Of a stretch of 45,400 bases of DNA, positions 12,201 through 22,483 are shown piece after piece. A program made the translations under genes and the position numbers. Where the stretch lies: positions 1 through 45,400 of the forward strand of contig JAYMSP010000625.1 of assembly GCA_036897095.1 (NCBI GenBank), written 5' to 3'. Below the pieces are notes generated by a model, which worked only from the letters and a program-made list of their open reading frames with translations, did not search any database and was not told the origin of the DNA. This stretch comes from Plantago elongata (Eukaryota; Streptophyta; Magnoliopsida; Lamiales; Plantaginaceae). Position 1 is the stretch's first letter; each line of letters begins with the position of its first letter.

Positions 12201-12440
12201 TTCCATTTCCATATTCCCAAGTTCTAAAACATGGTTGAAAAGAAACGATATCCCTTAAAGTATACCATCCACACAAGTAAGTAAGATTCTAGTAACAGAA
12301 TCAATGAATTATACAGAAACAGTAACTGTAAAGAAGAAGGAAGTTGAAAATGCTTAAAGAATGGAGTTACTGACGGTGTCATGAGGCTGGGCGGTGATCG
12401 AGAAACGGCTGCCACTGAGGGTTCTCACGGTGAGCTTCAT
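9254..12440 (-). CDS. RAD23: RAD23-like ubiquitin shuttle protein (UBL-UBA1-XPCB-UBA2)
   Basis: RAD23 proteins carry ubiquitinated substrates to the proteasome and bind XPC/RAD4 in nucleotide excision repair. Ten exons give a phase-consistent 311-codon model: 12375-12440, 11670-11831, 11319-11386, 10870-11017, 10724-10798, 10580-10645, 10080-10127, 9859-9968, 9462-9540 and 9254-9364. Domains: UBL 1-76 ([11 protein letters not shown], later CIVVMLSK), UBA1 about 111-147 ([12 protein letters not shown]), XPC-binding about 196-246 ([26 protein letters not shown]), UBA2 about 266-307 ([23 protein letters not shown]). At 310 residues it is shorter than the usual 365 to 420; the linkers are short and UBA1 is divergent. 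Two more stretches look exon-like (11495-11520 and about 11114-11168), but including them breaks the frame. The start is the canonical RAD23 N-terminus. Which of the plant RAD23 paralogues it is cannot be said. Confidence 0.9.
10221..10545. mobile_element. MITE-like element with tandemly repeated end, in a RAD23 intron
   Basis: Units beginning CATTCCAAA start at 10221, 10276 and 10330, with a partial fourth at 10391. Each of the first three ends in TAGT(A/T)ACTTCCT and contains a TCC-rich MITE-end-like core (CTCCGTTTCATTAGTAACTT). The far end near 10507-10535 (AAGTTTTTAATGGAACGGAA) is roughly the inverse of that core. This fits a Stowaway-like MITE whose left end was amplified to three and a half copies of 54 to 61 bp. 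Confidence 0.55.
11200..11339. repeat. Exact-register 70-bp tandem duplication over an exon-intron border
   Basis: Copy A is 11200-11269 and copy B 11270-11339. Both start TAATCAGCAT, share CATTTCAGCT and ATAATAGAAACTTACGGTGG, and differ at a handful of positions. Copy B includes the last 21 bases of the RAD23 exon 11319-11386 and its donor (GTAAGTTTC on the minus strand). Copy A therefore carries a second intact-looking donor 70 bases downstream in the transcript. Confidence 0.85.
11783..12358. repeat. Diverged tandem duplication in RAD23 intron 1, with a decayed exon copy
   Basis: The sequence is made of two units of about 280 to 300 bp, near 11783-12060 and 12061-12358. Shared landmarks are CAGAATCTAATT(G/C)AATAAAA, AGAAAAAGGCAAGTTGAAGA and CATCCACACAAGT. 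The start of unit 1 is the 5' part of RAD23 exon 2 with its acceptor (11831). The matching place in unit 2 (12108 down to about 12062, minus strand) is a decayed copy of the same exon start that reads ILVVKK where the exon reads ILAVKK. The copy soon loses the frame. Confidence 0.75.
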
Positions 12441-12678
12441 CTCGGCTTGCAGAATATCCAGTTGCCGAGAGAGATTTCTTGCTTGTTTTAGGGATTACAG
12501 AGAACAAAACAGTTGCACAAATCTTTGGAGAAAGAACGGTTTTATTCAATTTCTGTTACAGCCAAATGAAAGGAGCACTCACATCTTTCATATTTGTAGT
12601 TGTAGGTGTGGCGGTTATTTTCAAATCCAACGTCTCAGATCGATGTAGGGCTTGGAGAAATTCTCCCGACTGATTCCT

Positions 12679-12687
12679 ATATAAAGA
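12679..12687 (-). promoter_or_regulatory. Probable TATA box of the RAD23-like gene
   Basis: CTTTATATA on the minus strand lies about 240 bases upstream of the ATG at 12440, implying a 5' leader of about 200 bases. It is the only good TATA match in the divergent interval on this strand. Confidence 0.5.
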
Positions 12688-12699
12688 TACTTCATATTC

Positions 12700-13020
12700 T
12701 TGTGCTCTTGTGGGCAGGGAGGACGCACAATTTAAGCTTTTGAGGCAAAACTATATATGATGTTTTTCGAGCACGGGGGGTCGAAATTTAAAACTTTCGA
12801 GGTTGTCAGTGGCAGTCGGTCGGTCATTTAATCTAATTAATTTATCACATTTTATTAATATAGGGTTGTATTAAATTGAGAGTAATCGTCCTTCAAATAT
12901 TAAAATAAAATTCAAGTTCTATATATTTAATTCTTTTTTTTTGTTTAATTATTTTTGTTTAATTTCTAACATGATTGCCCTGGGTTTAATAATTGCTCAA
13001 TCTAACAATAAATGAGTAAT
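12700..13020. other. Divergent promoter interval between RAD23-like and GNL2-like genes
   Basis: The interval between the two start codons is 761 bases and each strand has its own TATA box (12679-12687 minus, 13021-13030 plus). The core promoters are about 340 bases apart and face away from each other. The middle is A+T-rich and has no coding potential that I recognise. Confidence 0.5.
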
Positions 13021-13030
13021 CTATAAATAG
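13021..13030 (+). promoter_or_regulatory. Probable TATA box of the GNL2-like gene
   Basis: CTATAAATAG, a consensus plant TATA box, lies about 175 bases upstream of the ATG at 13202, which places the start of transcription near 13052 and leaves a leader of about 150 bases. Confidence 0.65.
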
Positions 13031-13201
13031 CTTACAAAACATGGAGATATTTGGGGCAAGAAACATTCCACTGTTGAATGTTAACCAACCACATGAAACA
13101 AAAGAAATGCAGTAAGTTTCACAAGGCTAGCAAACATTTCGGCAAAAACAAAACTACACTTTTCTTAGATGAATGAACATCATGTGAACAAGTAGATAAT
13201 C

Positions 13202-16200
13202 ATGGCGGCAACAGAAGATGAGAACAACCAAAACAACATGGACAAATTCAAAAGAAAAGAGTTAGGCCTATCTTGCATGCTCAGCACCGAGGTCGGCGCT
13301 GTTCTAGCGGTGATCCGACGACCCACAGATCCCAATGCTGGATTCTACCACCACCTTGAGGATAGCTGCGACCTCACCATATTACAATCGTTGAAATCTC
13401 TAAGATCGCTTCTGTTCAATCCCCAGGAGGAATGGCGAAAGATCGATCCATCCACATACGTCTCGCCTTTCCTTGATGTGGTACAAAGCGACGATATTCC
13501 AGCCGCAGCTACTGCCGTAGCCCTCCAATCGATTATCAAGATCCTCAGGCTTGGAATATTCGACGAGAAGACTCCTGGTGCGAAAGAATTGATGAACTCG
13601 GCCGTGACAGCAATAACAAGTTGTCGTTTGGAGAAAACCAACCCCCTTGCAGAAGATGCAGTCATGATGCGGATTTTACAGGTCTTGACAGCAATTATGA
13701 GGCATCGGGCATCGGTACTCCTCACAGATCATGCCGTGTGCACGGTTGTCAACACATGCTTCCAGGTGGTTCAACAGTCGGCCAGCCGAGGCGATTTGCT
13801 TCAACGAAACGCAAAGTACACAATGAACGAGTTGATTCAGATAATATACACCAGATTGCCAGATATCGAAGTGAGTGATTGGGAAAATTCAGAATCAGAT
13901 ACTGAAGATAACAACTTGGACACCAGATATGGAATTCGATGCGCAGTTGATATCTTTCATTTCTTGTGCTCTTTGCTGAATGTCGTGGAATTTATGGAAG
14001 CTGATGGAATATCATTAACATCTCAGAGTCCAGACGAGAATGTTCAGATTTTCGCTTTGTACTTGATCAATTCAGCAATAGAGTTGAGTGGAGACAGTAT
14101 TGGCAAGCACCCGAAACTTCTCAGGATGATCCAAGACGATTTGTTTCATCATTTGATCCATTATGGCACATGCTCAAGCCCTCTGATTTTGTCCATGATC
14201 GGTAGCACCGTCCTTAATATATACCACTTTCTTCGCAAGTAAGCTTTCTTTGCAGATGGATGTATCAATTATGCCTATCTCACTATCTGCATTTATGGAT
14301 CTGTACTGATGTCTTTTCTTCTATTCAGATCCATACGTCTCCAACTGGAAGCATTTTTCACATTCGTCCTGTTCAGAGTCGCATCTCCCGGACACATATT
14401 CCAACTCCAAGAAGTCGCCATTGAAGAGATTATAAACTTCTGCAGGCAACCAACCTTCATAATTGAAGTCTATGTGAATTATGACTGTGATCCAACTTTC
14501 AAGAATGTATTTGAAGAGATGGGTAAGTTGCTCTGCAAGTACGCATTTCCAACTGGTGGACAGTTAACAAGTATTCAGGTCCAGGCTTTCGAAGGAATAG
14601 CTATAACCTTTCATACTATTGCCGATAATATTGACAAAGAAAATGATTCCAGTGAGTCTGGACCATATCCTGTTGAGATTTCAGGATTCAAGCCTTTTTG
14701 GGAAGAGAGACCAAAAGGGGATGACATTGGCACCTGGGTGGAGTATGTGAGAATACGAAAGCTGCAAAAAAAGAAAATACTAATTGCAGGAACGCATTTT
14801 AACAGAGATGACAGAAAGGGCTTGGAGTATCTAAAAGTGTCGGAGTTAACTGGAGAGCCACCAGATGTCAAAGCATATGCAATGTTCTTCCGGTACACTC
14901 CTAAACTAGATAAGACCATGATAGGGGATTACCTTGGCGATCCAGATGAGTTTCACATTCAAGTCCTTAAAGAATTCACAAACACATTTGAATTTAATGG
15001 AATGGTTCTTGACACAGCACTTAGAACGTACCTGGAGACATTTCGCTTGCCAGGTGAATCTCAGAAGATACAGAGGGTTCTTGAAGCATTCTCAGAGAGA
15101 TTTTATGATCAGCAATCCTCAGAAATGTTCGTGAGCAAGGATGCGGTCATGATCCTTTGCTATTCCATCATTATGCTCAACACTGATCAACACAATCCAC
15201 AAGTCAAGAAGAAAATGACGGAGGAAGACTTTATACGAAACAACAGACAAATCAATGGTGGGAATGATCTCCCTCGTGAATACCTTTCCGAGCTTTTCCA
15301 GTCAATTTCATCACACGCGATAGTACTTAACGATCAATCCACAGCACCAATAGAAATGAATCCAAACAGATGGATCCAATTGGTGAATCGAGCAAAGATC
15401 ATGCAGCCATATATCTTATGTGACTTTGACCGCAGATTGGGAAGAGATATGTTTGCTACTATTGCTGGACCCTCTATCGCGACACTTGCAGCAGTTTTTG
15501 AACACTCTGACGATGAAGAAATCCTGCATGAATGCATCGAAACGTTGTTTTCTATTGCGAGAATAGCACAGTATGGGTTGGAAGATACCTTAGATGAGCT
15601 CCTGTGCTCATTTTGTAAATTCACCATGTTACTGAACCCATATGCATCTGCAGAAGAGACCTTGTACGCTTTCAGCAACGACATGAAGCCTAAAATGGCA
15701 ACCCTTGCAGTTTTTACAATCGCAAATACTTTTAAAGACTCTATACGAGGAGGATGGAGAACAATCATTGAGTGCTTATTGAAGCTCAAAAGGCTCAAGC
15801 TGCTTCCACAATCTGTTCTTGAGTTAGAGAACAACGATACAAACTCTGTTTTCCAAAAGCCAGGAGGGGATTCCGAGTCAGACATCTCGTGTCCGAGTCA
15901 AGATCTGAAATATGGTAAAAGCAGGCATAGTTCTGGAATAATGGGCAGGTTTTTAAATTTCATGTCGATGGAGAGCGTTGAAGAAGCTCTAAATCTCGGA
16001 CTTAGTGAATTTGATCAGAACATAAAGATCATTCAGCAATGCCACATCGGAAGTATATTCACCAGTAGTTCTACTTTACCTGATGACTCATTGCTCAATA
16101 TCGGGCGTTGTGTCATATTCTCTGCGGCTGGCAAAGGTCAAAAGTTTAGCACCCCAATTGAGGAAGAGGAGACAGTTGGATTCTGTTGGGATCTGATAAG

Positions 16201-17410
16201 TGCCATAGCTCTAGCCAATACACACAGATTCCCAAAATTTTGGCCTTATTACCATGATTACTTGCTGCAGGTGTCACAATTTCCTCTCTTTTCGCCTATC
16301 CCTTTTGCTGAGAAAGCCGTTATATCACTGATGAAGATGTGCCTAAAGTTTCTTGCTTCAGATCAGCTGGATACTTCAGAGGAACTCATTTTTGTGTCAA
16401 TAAATCTAATGTGGAGAATGGAGAATGAAATTCTTGAGACCTGTTGTGAGTTCTTGCTACATTCTGTCAGTCGAATCATCTCAGAGTATCCCCACAAATT
16501 GCAAACACCATTGGCATGGAAGTCGGTCATGGATCTGCTCTTTGCCACAGGTCGCCGGCCAGAAACTTATGATCAAGGTGTGGAAGCGCTGACCGGCCTG
16601 CTAACAGACCAGGCCCATATCACTAAAGCAAACTTCTCGTGCTGCATTGAATGTGCATTTAACTTTATAGCACTAAGGCACAGTCGAGTGGAGAAAAATA
16701 TCCAGATAATGGATATGTTGGTACAATCCAGTAACCTGTTGATTGAGTGGTATAGAGCTGGATACACAGATCCCGGAAGTAGTCTGAGCAATGCAGGTAG
16801 TGAAGAAAATTCTAAAACTTACAACCCGATTAACTTCTTCCAGAGACTAGGCGAATTCTTAAAGCAGACGAGCTTAGCCAGAAGAGAAGAAGTACGGAAC
16901 CATGCAGTTGTGTCAGTCAAGAAAAGCTTCATTTTAGCCGAGGAGCTGTTGTTCCTGCCAAGCAACTGTAACTACTCTTTTTACAATATTGTATTCGCTA
17001 TGGTTGATAATTTGCATGAAAAGGTGCTGCAATACTCTAGGAGACCTAATTTGGAGAAGGAGACGAGGAGCATGGAAGGTAGTTTGATGCTGTGTATGGA
17101 AGTGTTGAGTGATGTGTATTTGCATTTCCTGAAGCCTATTTCAGAGAGTCCGAGTTTTAGGACATTTTGGTTGGGGATGTTGAGGAGAATGGATACATGT
17201 ATGAAAGCAGACCTTGCGGAATATGGAGAGTCAAAAATGCCGAGCTTAATTCCGGATCTGCTACGAAAGATTATTATGAGAATGAAGGAAGAACAAATTT
17301 TGACGCAAGATGTAGAAGATTTGTGGGAAACGACTTATTATCAGATACAATGGATAGCTCCCGGACTCACAGATGAGCTGTTTCCCGAGGGAGTGAAGAC
17401 TGACGAATAG
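13202..17410 (+). CDS. GNL2: GNOM-like ARF guanine-nucleotide exchange factor (GNL2 type)
   Basis: Large ARF-GEFs of the GBF/GNOM class load GTP on ARF GTPases and start COPI or recycling vesicle formation. Exons 13202-14238 and 14329-17410 flank a 90-bp GT/AG intron whose junction restores RKSIRLQLE. The product has 1372 residues, very near the length I recall for Arabidopsis GNL2 (about 1375), and the single intron is typical of the family. The N-terminal DCB region contains STEVGAVLAVIRRP. The HUS box is VNYDCD near 394-400. The Sec7 domain spans about 500-690, with the catalytic glutamate in FRLPGES near 587 and IIMLNTDQHN near 627. The C-terminal HDS region runs to the end. The start KRKELGLSCMLSTEVG matches my memory of GNL2 rather than GNOM or GNL1. 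GNL2 is described as a pollen-expressed paralogue. The gene looks intact. Paralogue identity is an inference. Confidence 0.93.
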
Positions 17411-19614
17411 ATTTAGGGAGTACCTTTAGTAGAATAGGTTTCAGTTTGGGGTACTTCACCAGTTTTGATAACCAAACCATCTGTACAATGGAATTGTCTG
17501 TGTTTGTCCTACTTACTTGATTGGATTGATGTTGATATGCATATAATTAGCATGCAACCACATATATCAATGACAGTAGGTGCGATCAGTCATGTGTATA
17601 TATGATACATCTTTAGAAGGGATTGACACAATCAATATCAACAAGTCAACAAGGAAAAAGAAAATCAAACAAATATGCTCAAATTGTTTTATCCACTTTA
17701 TTTCAAAAATAAGCAACCATGATTCTTAATGCAGTAACATTGGTTATGTAGACGATGTTGAATTGGTACGTCTATATTCATAAATGAAAGGATGAATTGG
17801 TGAAGATAAGAACTTACAGGAGCAAGGTTCATGAAAAGATAAAGAAAAACATCAGAGACATGAGCATATTACATTAACAATCAAGTAGGTGGAAATGATT
17901 GGAAGATATTAAGGATCAGATTCTTACTGAAAATGTGTGACTGTGTAATGCCCAGTTTCTCAAGTTATAAGAATACCTGCAGCCACAAATCTGCAACTCC
18001 GAAAATGAGGTGTGGTTTATCAGTTACCTACAACATGCTGCTTCATTTTCTTCAAGGTATGTATGAGAATAACCTCAATCTCCTTAACCACAGGTTTGAT
18101 CTCTGAAATAATTAACAAATAACTTGATCGCTGGGCAACTGCTGGTTGATCTTTTATGCAAGGAACTCAGGCTTTGGTTATTATAATGGCAATCACTGAA
18201 CCAGTATCAATAAGGATTTCTTACAATTTATTTTCTTGCATATCTCAACCTGGATTACAGTTCAAAGAAGCATTTTTAAAATTTAGAAAGTAAAAAACTT
18301 AACATAATAAGAAAAATTATAGAAAACTTTCAGATTCTGTTCACTAATGTCAATTGCCAACTTAGCAGGTGACTGAAACTGCTTCAAAATATTTTGATAT
18401 TAGCAAAAATAGTTCCAATTTATCTTCTCTTACTAATTCTTCTAATAAGTTGGCCAGAACTACCAGTAGCTTCTCTTTACCGTGAATTCAAAAATTTGCA
18501 AACAATGTTCTGGTAAGTTCCTCCACCAGAAAATTCTATAGGAACTCACCTATATATACATCCTTCCTCTGAACTGTACACACAGAAAAAGACACCCAGC
18601 TAATGCAAAGGCACAATTATGTGTGAATAAGAGGACCAGGTAGAACAATACAGATGCAAGGCAAACCTCATCTAGATGAAAACCAGCATGGCATAAGATA
18701 TTACTTGGATTAACTTTTGATGTCACTAATAGAACAAGTTGAAACACTGTTCAACAAGGCACCATCTGCCATAAGGGAATAGGCAAAAAAATACTGTATT
18801 CAATTTTGCCTGAACTCAAGACAGACAAAGAAAATTAAAGAATATAAGAATTTTAGCCCCACAGGACATGCAAAAAGCAACCCCCAGAACAAGAGTTCAA
18901 AAATTAAGAAGGCCAGTGATTGAACGAATCATTCTTTGTGCTATACAATCATGGTTATGACTTCAAAGTACAAATATATGAAGGAGTTTTCTGGCATTCT
19001 GCATCAATCTTCTGATCATACAAACTGATACAACTCTGCAGAAGAAATCAGGCAAGACATTTGCCAATAATAGGTTTTGCAAAATATGTCATAAATGTTA
19101 TAAACAAAATGCTCAACCGAGATATATCAGCCCGGCAAGAGTGTCAAGTAAAATATTTTATGGAAAAAACTTGACCATTCAAAAGAATCATCAGTAAGTG
19201 GAATTCTTATTTATTCTGTGTCTGTAGTACCAGTTACATCTCACCCTTATTTCTTTTACGTCTATGATATGGACACTTACGGAGACCCTAGTACAGGAAG
19301 AAGGAAGTAGGCTGGCACAAAACTCTTGTCACCACAACGAGTGGGTAAGTGAATTATTATCATTCTTCCTCCTTTTTTACCAAGGTTATATGCCCCACTG
19401 GGAAAAGGCCAGGATAGAATACCGTAAGAGCAAGAAGATACACATGGTAGATAGTCAAAGAAAGCCGATTAAACGAGGCAGAAGACTCTGCATACAACTT
19501 CATTAATCATGTCCGCAGCTAGCTCATTAGACTCTGAAGTATGTTACATTACATAGCCTAGACGAGCAATATCTCCTCCGAGACAGACCTATATTGTCAG
19601 GAAAATCTTGATTT

Positions 19615-19692
19615 TAATAATCAAAACGTCTATGTTCTCTACAGTTGGTGTTTTCATATTACGTTTTGTTAACATAGACGTGTTGATTAATA
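19615..19692. repeat. Inverted repeat with 22-bp arms and 34-base loop
   Basis: The left arm 19615-19636 (TAATAATCAAAACGTCTATGTT) and right arm 19671-19692 pair at 20 of 22 positions. The arms have no recognised gene around them. This could be a MITE core, a remnant of a foldback element or a small-RNA hairpin; the sequence alone does not decide. Confidence 0.7.
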
Positions 19693-19702
19693 ACAAAGGG
19701 AT

Positions 19703-19723
19703 CTCTAGAGAAGTTCTCTAGAG
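19703..19723. repeat. Perfect 10-bp palindrome with 1-base centre
   Basis: CTCTAGAGAA, then G, then TTCTCTAGAG. It lies 10 bases to the right of the larger inverted repeat, so the two may belong to one structure. Confidence 0.85.
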
Positions 19724-20059
19724 GCCATCTCTCATGAGACTTTGTGGTTCTAGAAACCATCATCAGTAACAGCATCTTATCGATTATATTGTAAACTTGA
19801 GGCCGCATCATATGATCATTATCTGAATCAGAAGGGACCCTCAACATGTTTAATTATTATTTGAACTGCAGCACAGATTAAATGACTACACAATGTAATT
19901 AATGTAATGGGATTATGGGATGAGATGAACCAGAACACAATACAAATAGGGTGAAGAAAAATAGTTAGCAGCTGCACACAAGCTAAATTACAAGAAAAAG
20001 TAACTAGGAGTTCGCCTACTCTCCTTCAGTGGGTATTTACTTCTGCATGGCAAACTTTC

Positions 20060-20309
20060 TACTTCCTCTGCCTCAATCAATTCCATTCCATACTAGAACA
20101 ATTTTGTCTGTCCCAACAATTTTGTCTGTCCCATTCAATTCTATACGCTTCCTTAATTGCCAAATTTTACCTTCTTAATTATTATTGGACCCCACAATAT
20201 ACTTTATCTAGTCACACATGACTTCTTTGATAAACATCAATACGTCCCACAAACTCTCCTAAAATACCCATCTGGAACCAAATGTATAGAAATTGGGATG
20301 GAGGTGGTA
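20060..20309. mobile_element. Stowaway-like MITE with internal 18-bp duplication
   Basis: The left end is TACTTCCTCTGCCTCAATCA and the reverse complement of the right end is TACCACCTCCATCCCAATTT. Total length is about 250 bp with TA at the outer edges. Inside, the 18-base phrase AACAATTTTGTCTGTCCC occurs twice in tandem near 20097-20132. The ends are well diverged, so the copy is old. Confidence 0.5.
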
Positions 20310-21088
20310 TTACTTTATTCAATGACACTATTTCTGGGTTCAAACTTCAAACCCCTGAACAACAAAACAACTTGTCATTGTGCAAGAGGCATTTCCTCCC
20401 TTAATCATGATCTACTGGAACAACCCAATTAATTCCGCAAATCAGATCATCCAAACGAGGCCAAATCAGTAGTGAGTGATAATCAACATTGAGCAGCAAT
20501 TGTTGTTATATGAAGTTATGCCAATAACATATACCTAGCATCCCTCCACACCCCCAACGGCACCCGAAAAGAAAATAAACCTTAATTTAACACAAAATGT
20601 AACACAAGACTATCCGTCAGTTCATTACTAACAAGCTTTAAACACCAAATAAGTAGACATAATGCACACATTCAGACCAGTTCTTAGACTGTTGCCACTT
20701 GCTACTTGCATATACCCACCTCCTTGCACAGACACAATTAGTCTGTCTTTTTGGTGTCCGCATAAATGTTGGACTCCCATCATTACACATGAAATATTCA
20801 GTATATAAAATGTGTGTTATAGTAGTGGTTTATCTTCTTCATTCTTTTTTCCTTCTTTTCCTTCATGTTTCCGGGACAAGAAAGAGATCAGGTGTAACTT
20901 TTATTTTCAAGTACAAGTTTAACAAAGTGGAATTATCTGCGCACTTAAACAAAATTTGACTAGAGGAAACAACCTAGGCTGCTACATTATAAGCAACAAA
21001 CTAGTGTCAACTCAAACCCCATTCTATGCAATCATAAACATCAAATTGCCCTTTCTTTCCACGCTTTTTTTTATTTTTATTTTTTTAT
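20310..21088. other. Intergenic, no supported gene
   Basis: A+T-rich sequence between two MITE-like elements. I see no gene, RNA gene or clear repeat. Confidence 0.6.
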
Positions 21089-21309
21089 TACACCCTCAAT
21101 TCTTTTACAACACTTCACTCTTCTTTTATGGAACCCACTATCTCCACATTTAAGTATTTACACAATCTTACACTCAAACTTAATTCATTTTCTCTAACAG
21201 ACAGCAACAACATTACCAATAAAATACCTCCAGAAATCACTTCCTATCCTTCCATCTTAAACTTTATGCTATGGTCAACCTGGAAGGTTGTAAAAGAATG
21301 GAGAAAGTA
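21089..21309. mobile_element. Stowaway-like MITE
   Basis: The left end is TACACCCTCAATTCTTTTACAAC and the reverse complement of the right end is TACTTTCTCCATTCTTTTACAAC. These match well, with TA at both edges, and the element is 221 bp long. There is no coding capacity. Ends and size are typical for Stowaway (Tc1/mariner-type) MITEs. Confidence 0.7.
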
Positions 21310-22483
21310 TTAATTATTTATTGATCATTTTATCTCATGGCTTCACCACATACTTCATGGAACCGTATAAAGTAGTAAGAATATGCAAACATTACCAAAA
21401 TCTACCTGTCACCTATATCTCTGTAGTCCACAAATCCAGCATGTGGAAAAATCAAGTAGCACACATGAAAGTATCAGGAACCTCTACAACTGAAACATCA
21501 ATCGTCAAAAACACATAAGCCTTCACATGGTTGCAAATCACAAGTTTTATTCAATAAGATTTCAAGGTATTCAGAAATTGCAGATGAGAAAGGGAAAGCA
21601 AAAATACTAAAATTTAGAAGAATATAGTAACACATGTTTTGCACATCTAAATTGAGCAGGTGATAAATAAAGAAATATACATCGTACAAGAAGATCATAT
21701 TTATATACCTCTTTTTTATTCGAGGAAGATCCCAGTATTCTTATCATATATCCAATCACACTTTCTGAAGGATAAACTTATGGAAGTATATAACAAGCAA
21801 ATGATAATCTTCCTGCTCCATTATGAGGTGCCCTGTTTTAGAAAGATCAATCATGTAAACATCTTCAGCACTGAGTAGCTACATTTGCAAGAAAACATAA
21901 GACCGAGAAGTATCAGTGGAGTACCTGCATTGTGGCGCAAACTCAGTCATGCAATTTAGCTGCAGAAAGCTACAGGTAAAATTTTCCCTTTTTTCCCGTC
22001 TTTCCTTATGTTATAGGGAGATATCCAAAAATGAGGAAAATAATGAAAATTGAATCAAACTAGTAAACAGTTAAAAGCGTGTTGTTAACATTAAAATGCC
22101 AACCATGGTGAAGGTACATACACACGACTATTGCTTCATGCAATGCCACCTTTTCTGCTAACTTACTGAACTACACATATTATTCCTGCAAAACTGTTCT
22201 AAGATTTCTCATTGACTGTAAATTACAGGAAAAGGAAAAAAAAAAGTAAAAATAAATTGGGGATGATTCTAATCATACAACAGTACAACCAGATAGGACT
22301 AGATGGTTTTTTTCCCTATAAACCAAAGCCCAGCAGCAGGATGGAAAATGCATTTCCAGTTTAGTCCCTGAAATCTTTGATATGGTAGCTCAAAAGCCCA
22401 CCACCAAGAATAATTCAAAGCCTGCCTTTCAATCCAGTAGGACAAATTCAATAAATACCGAAGAAACAAGCCCCTGCTCCGAA
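21310..22483. other. Intergenic, including the probable 3' UTR of the ADA1-like gene
   Basis: A+T-rich sequence without a recognisable coding region. The part nearest 22483 is the 3' flank of the minus-strand ADA1-like gene. Confidence 0.6.

Larger units (their letters stand above)
17411..20059. other. Intergenic, no supported gene
   Basis: The first few hundred bases are the GNL2-like 3' UTR and flank. The rest is A+T-rich and only shows short open frames without recognisable products. The two palindromic structures at 19615-19692 and 19703-19723 are listed separately. Confidence 0.6.

Noticed and set aside
13345-13725. Minus-strand open frame of 126 codons inside the GNL2-like gene
   Set aside because: It is a shadow of the conserved plus-strand coding sequence with no sign of its own start or family.
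15334-15885. Minus-strand open frame of 183 codons inside the GNL2-like gene
   Set aside because: Long, but fully antisense to the conserved Sec7 and following region; no recognisable product.
19264-19506. Plus-strand open frame of 80 codons between GNL2-like and ADA1-like genes
   Set aside because: No similarity that I recognise, no promoter signs, and A+T-rich surroundings.
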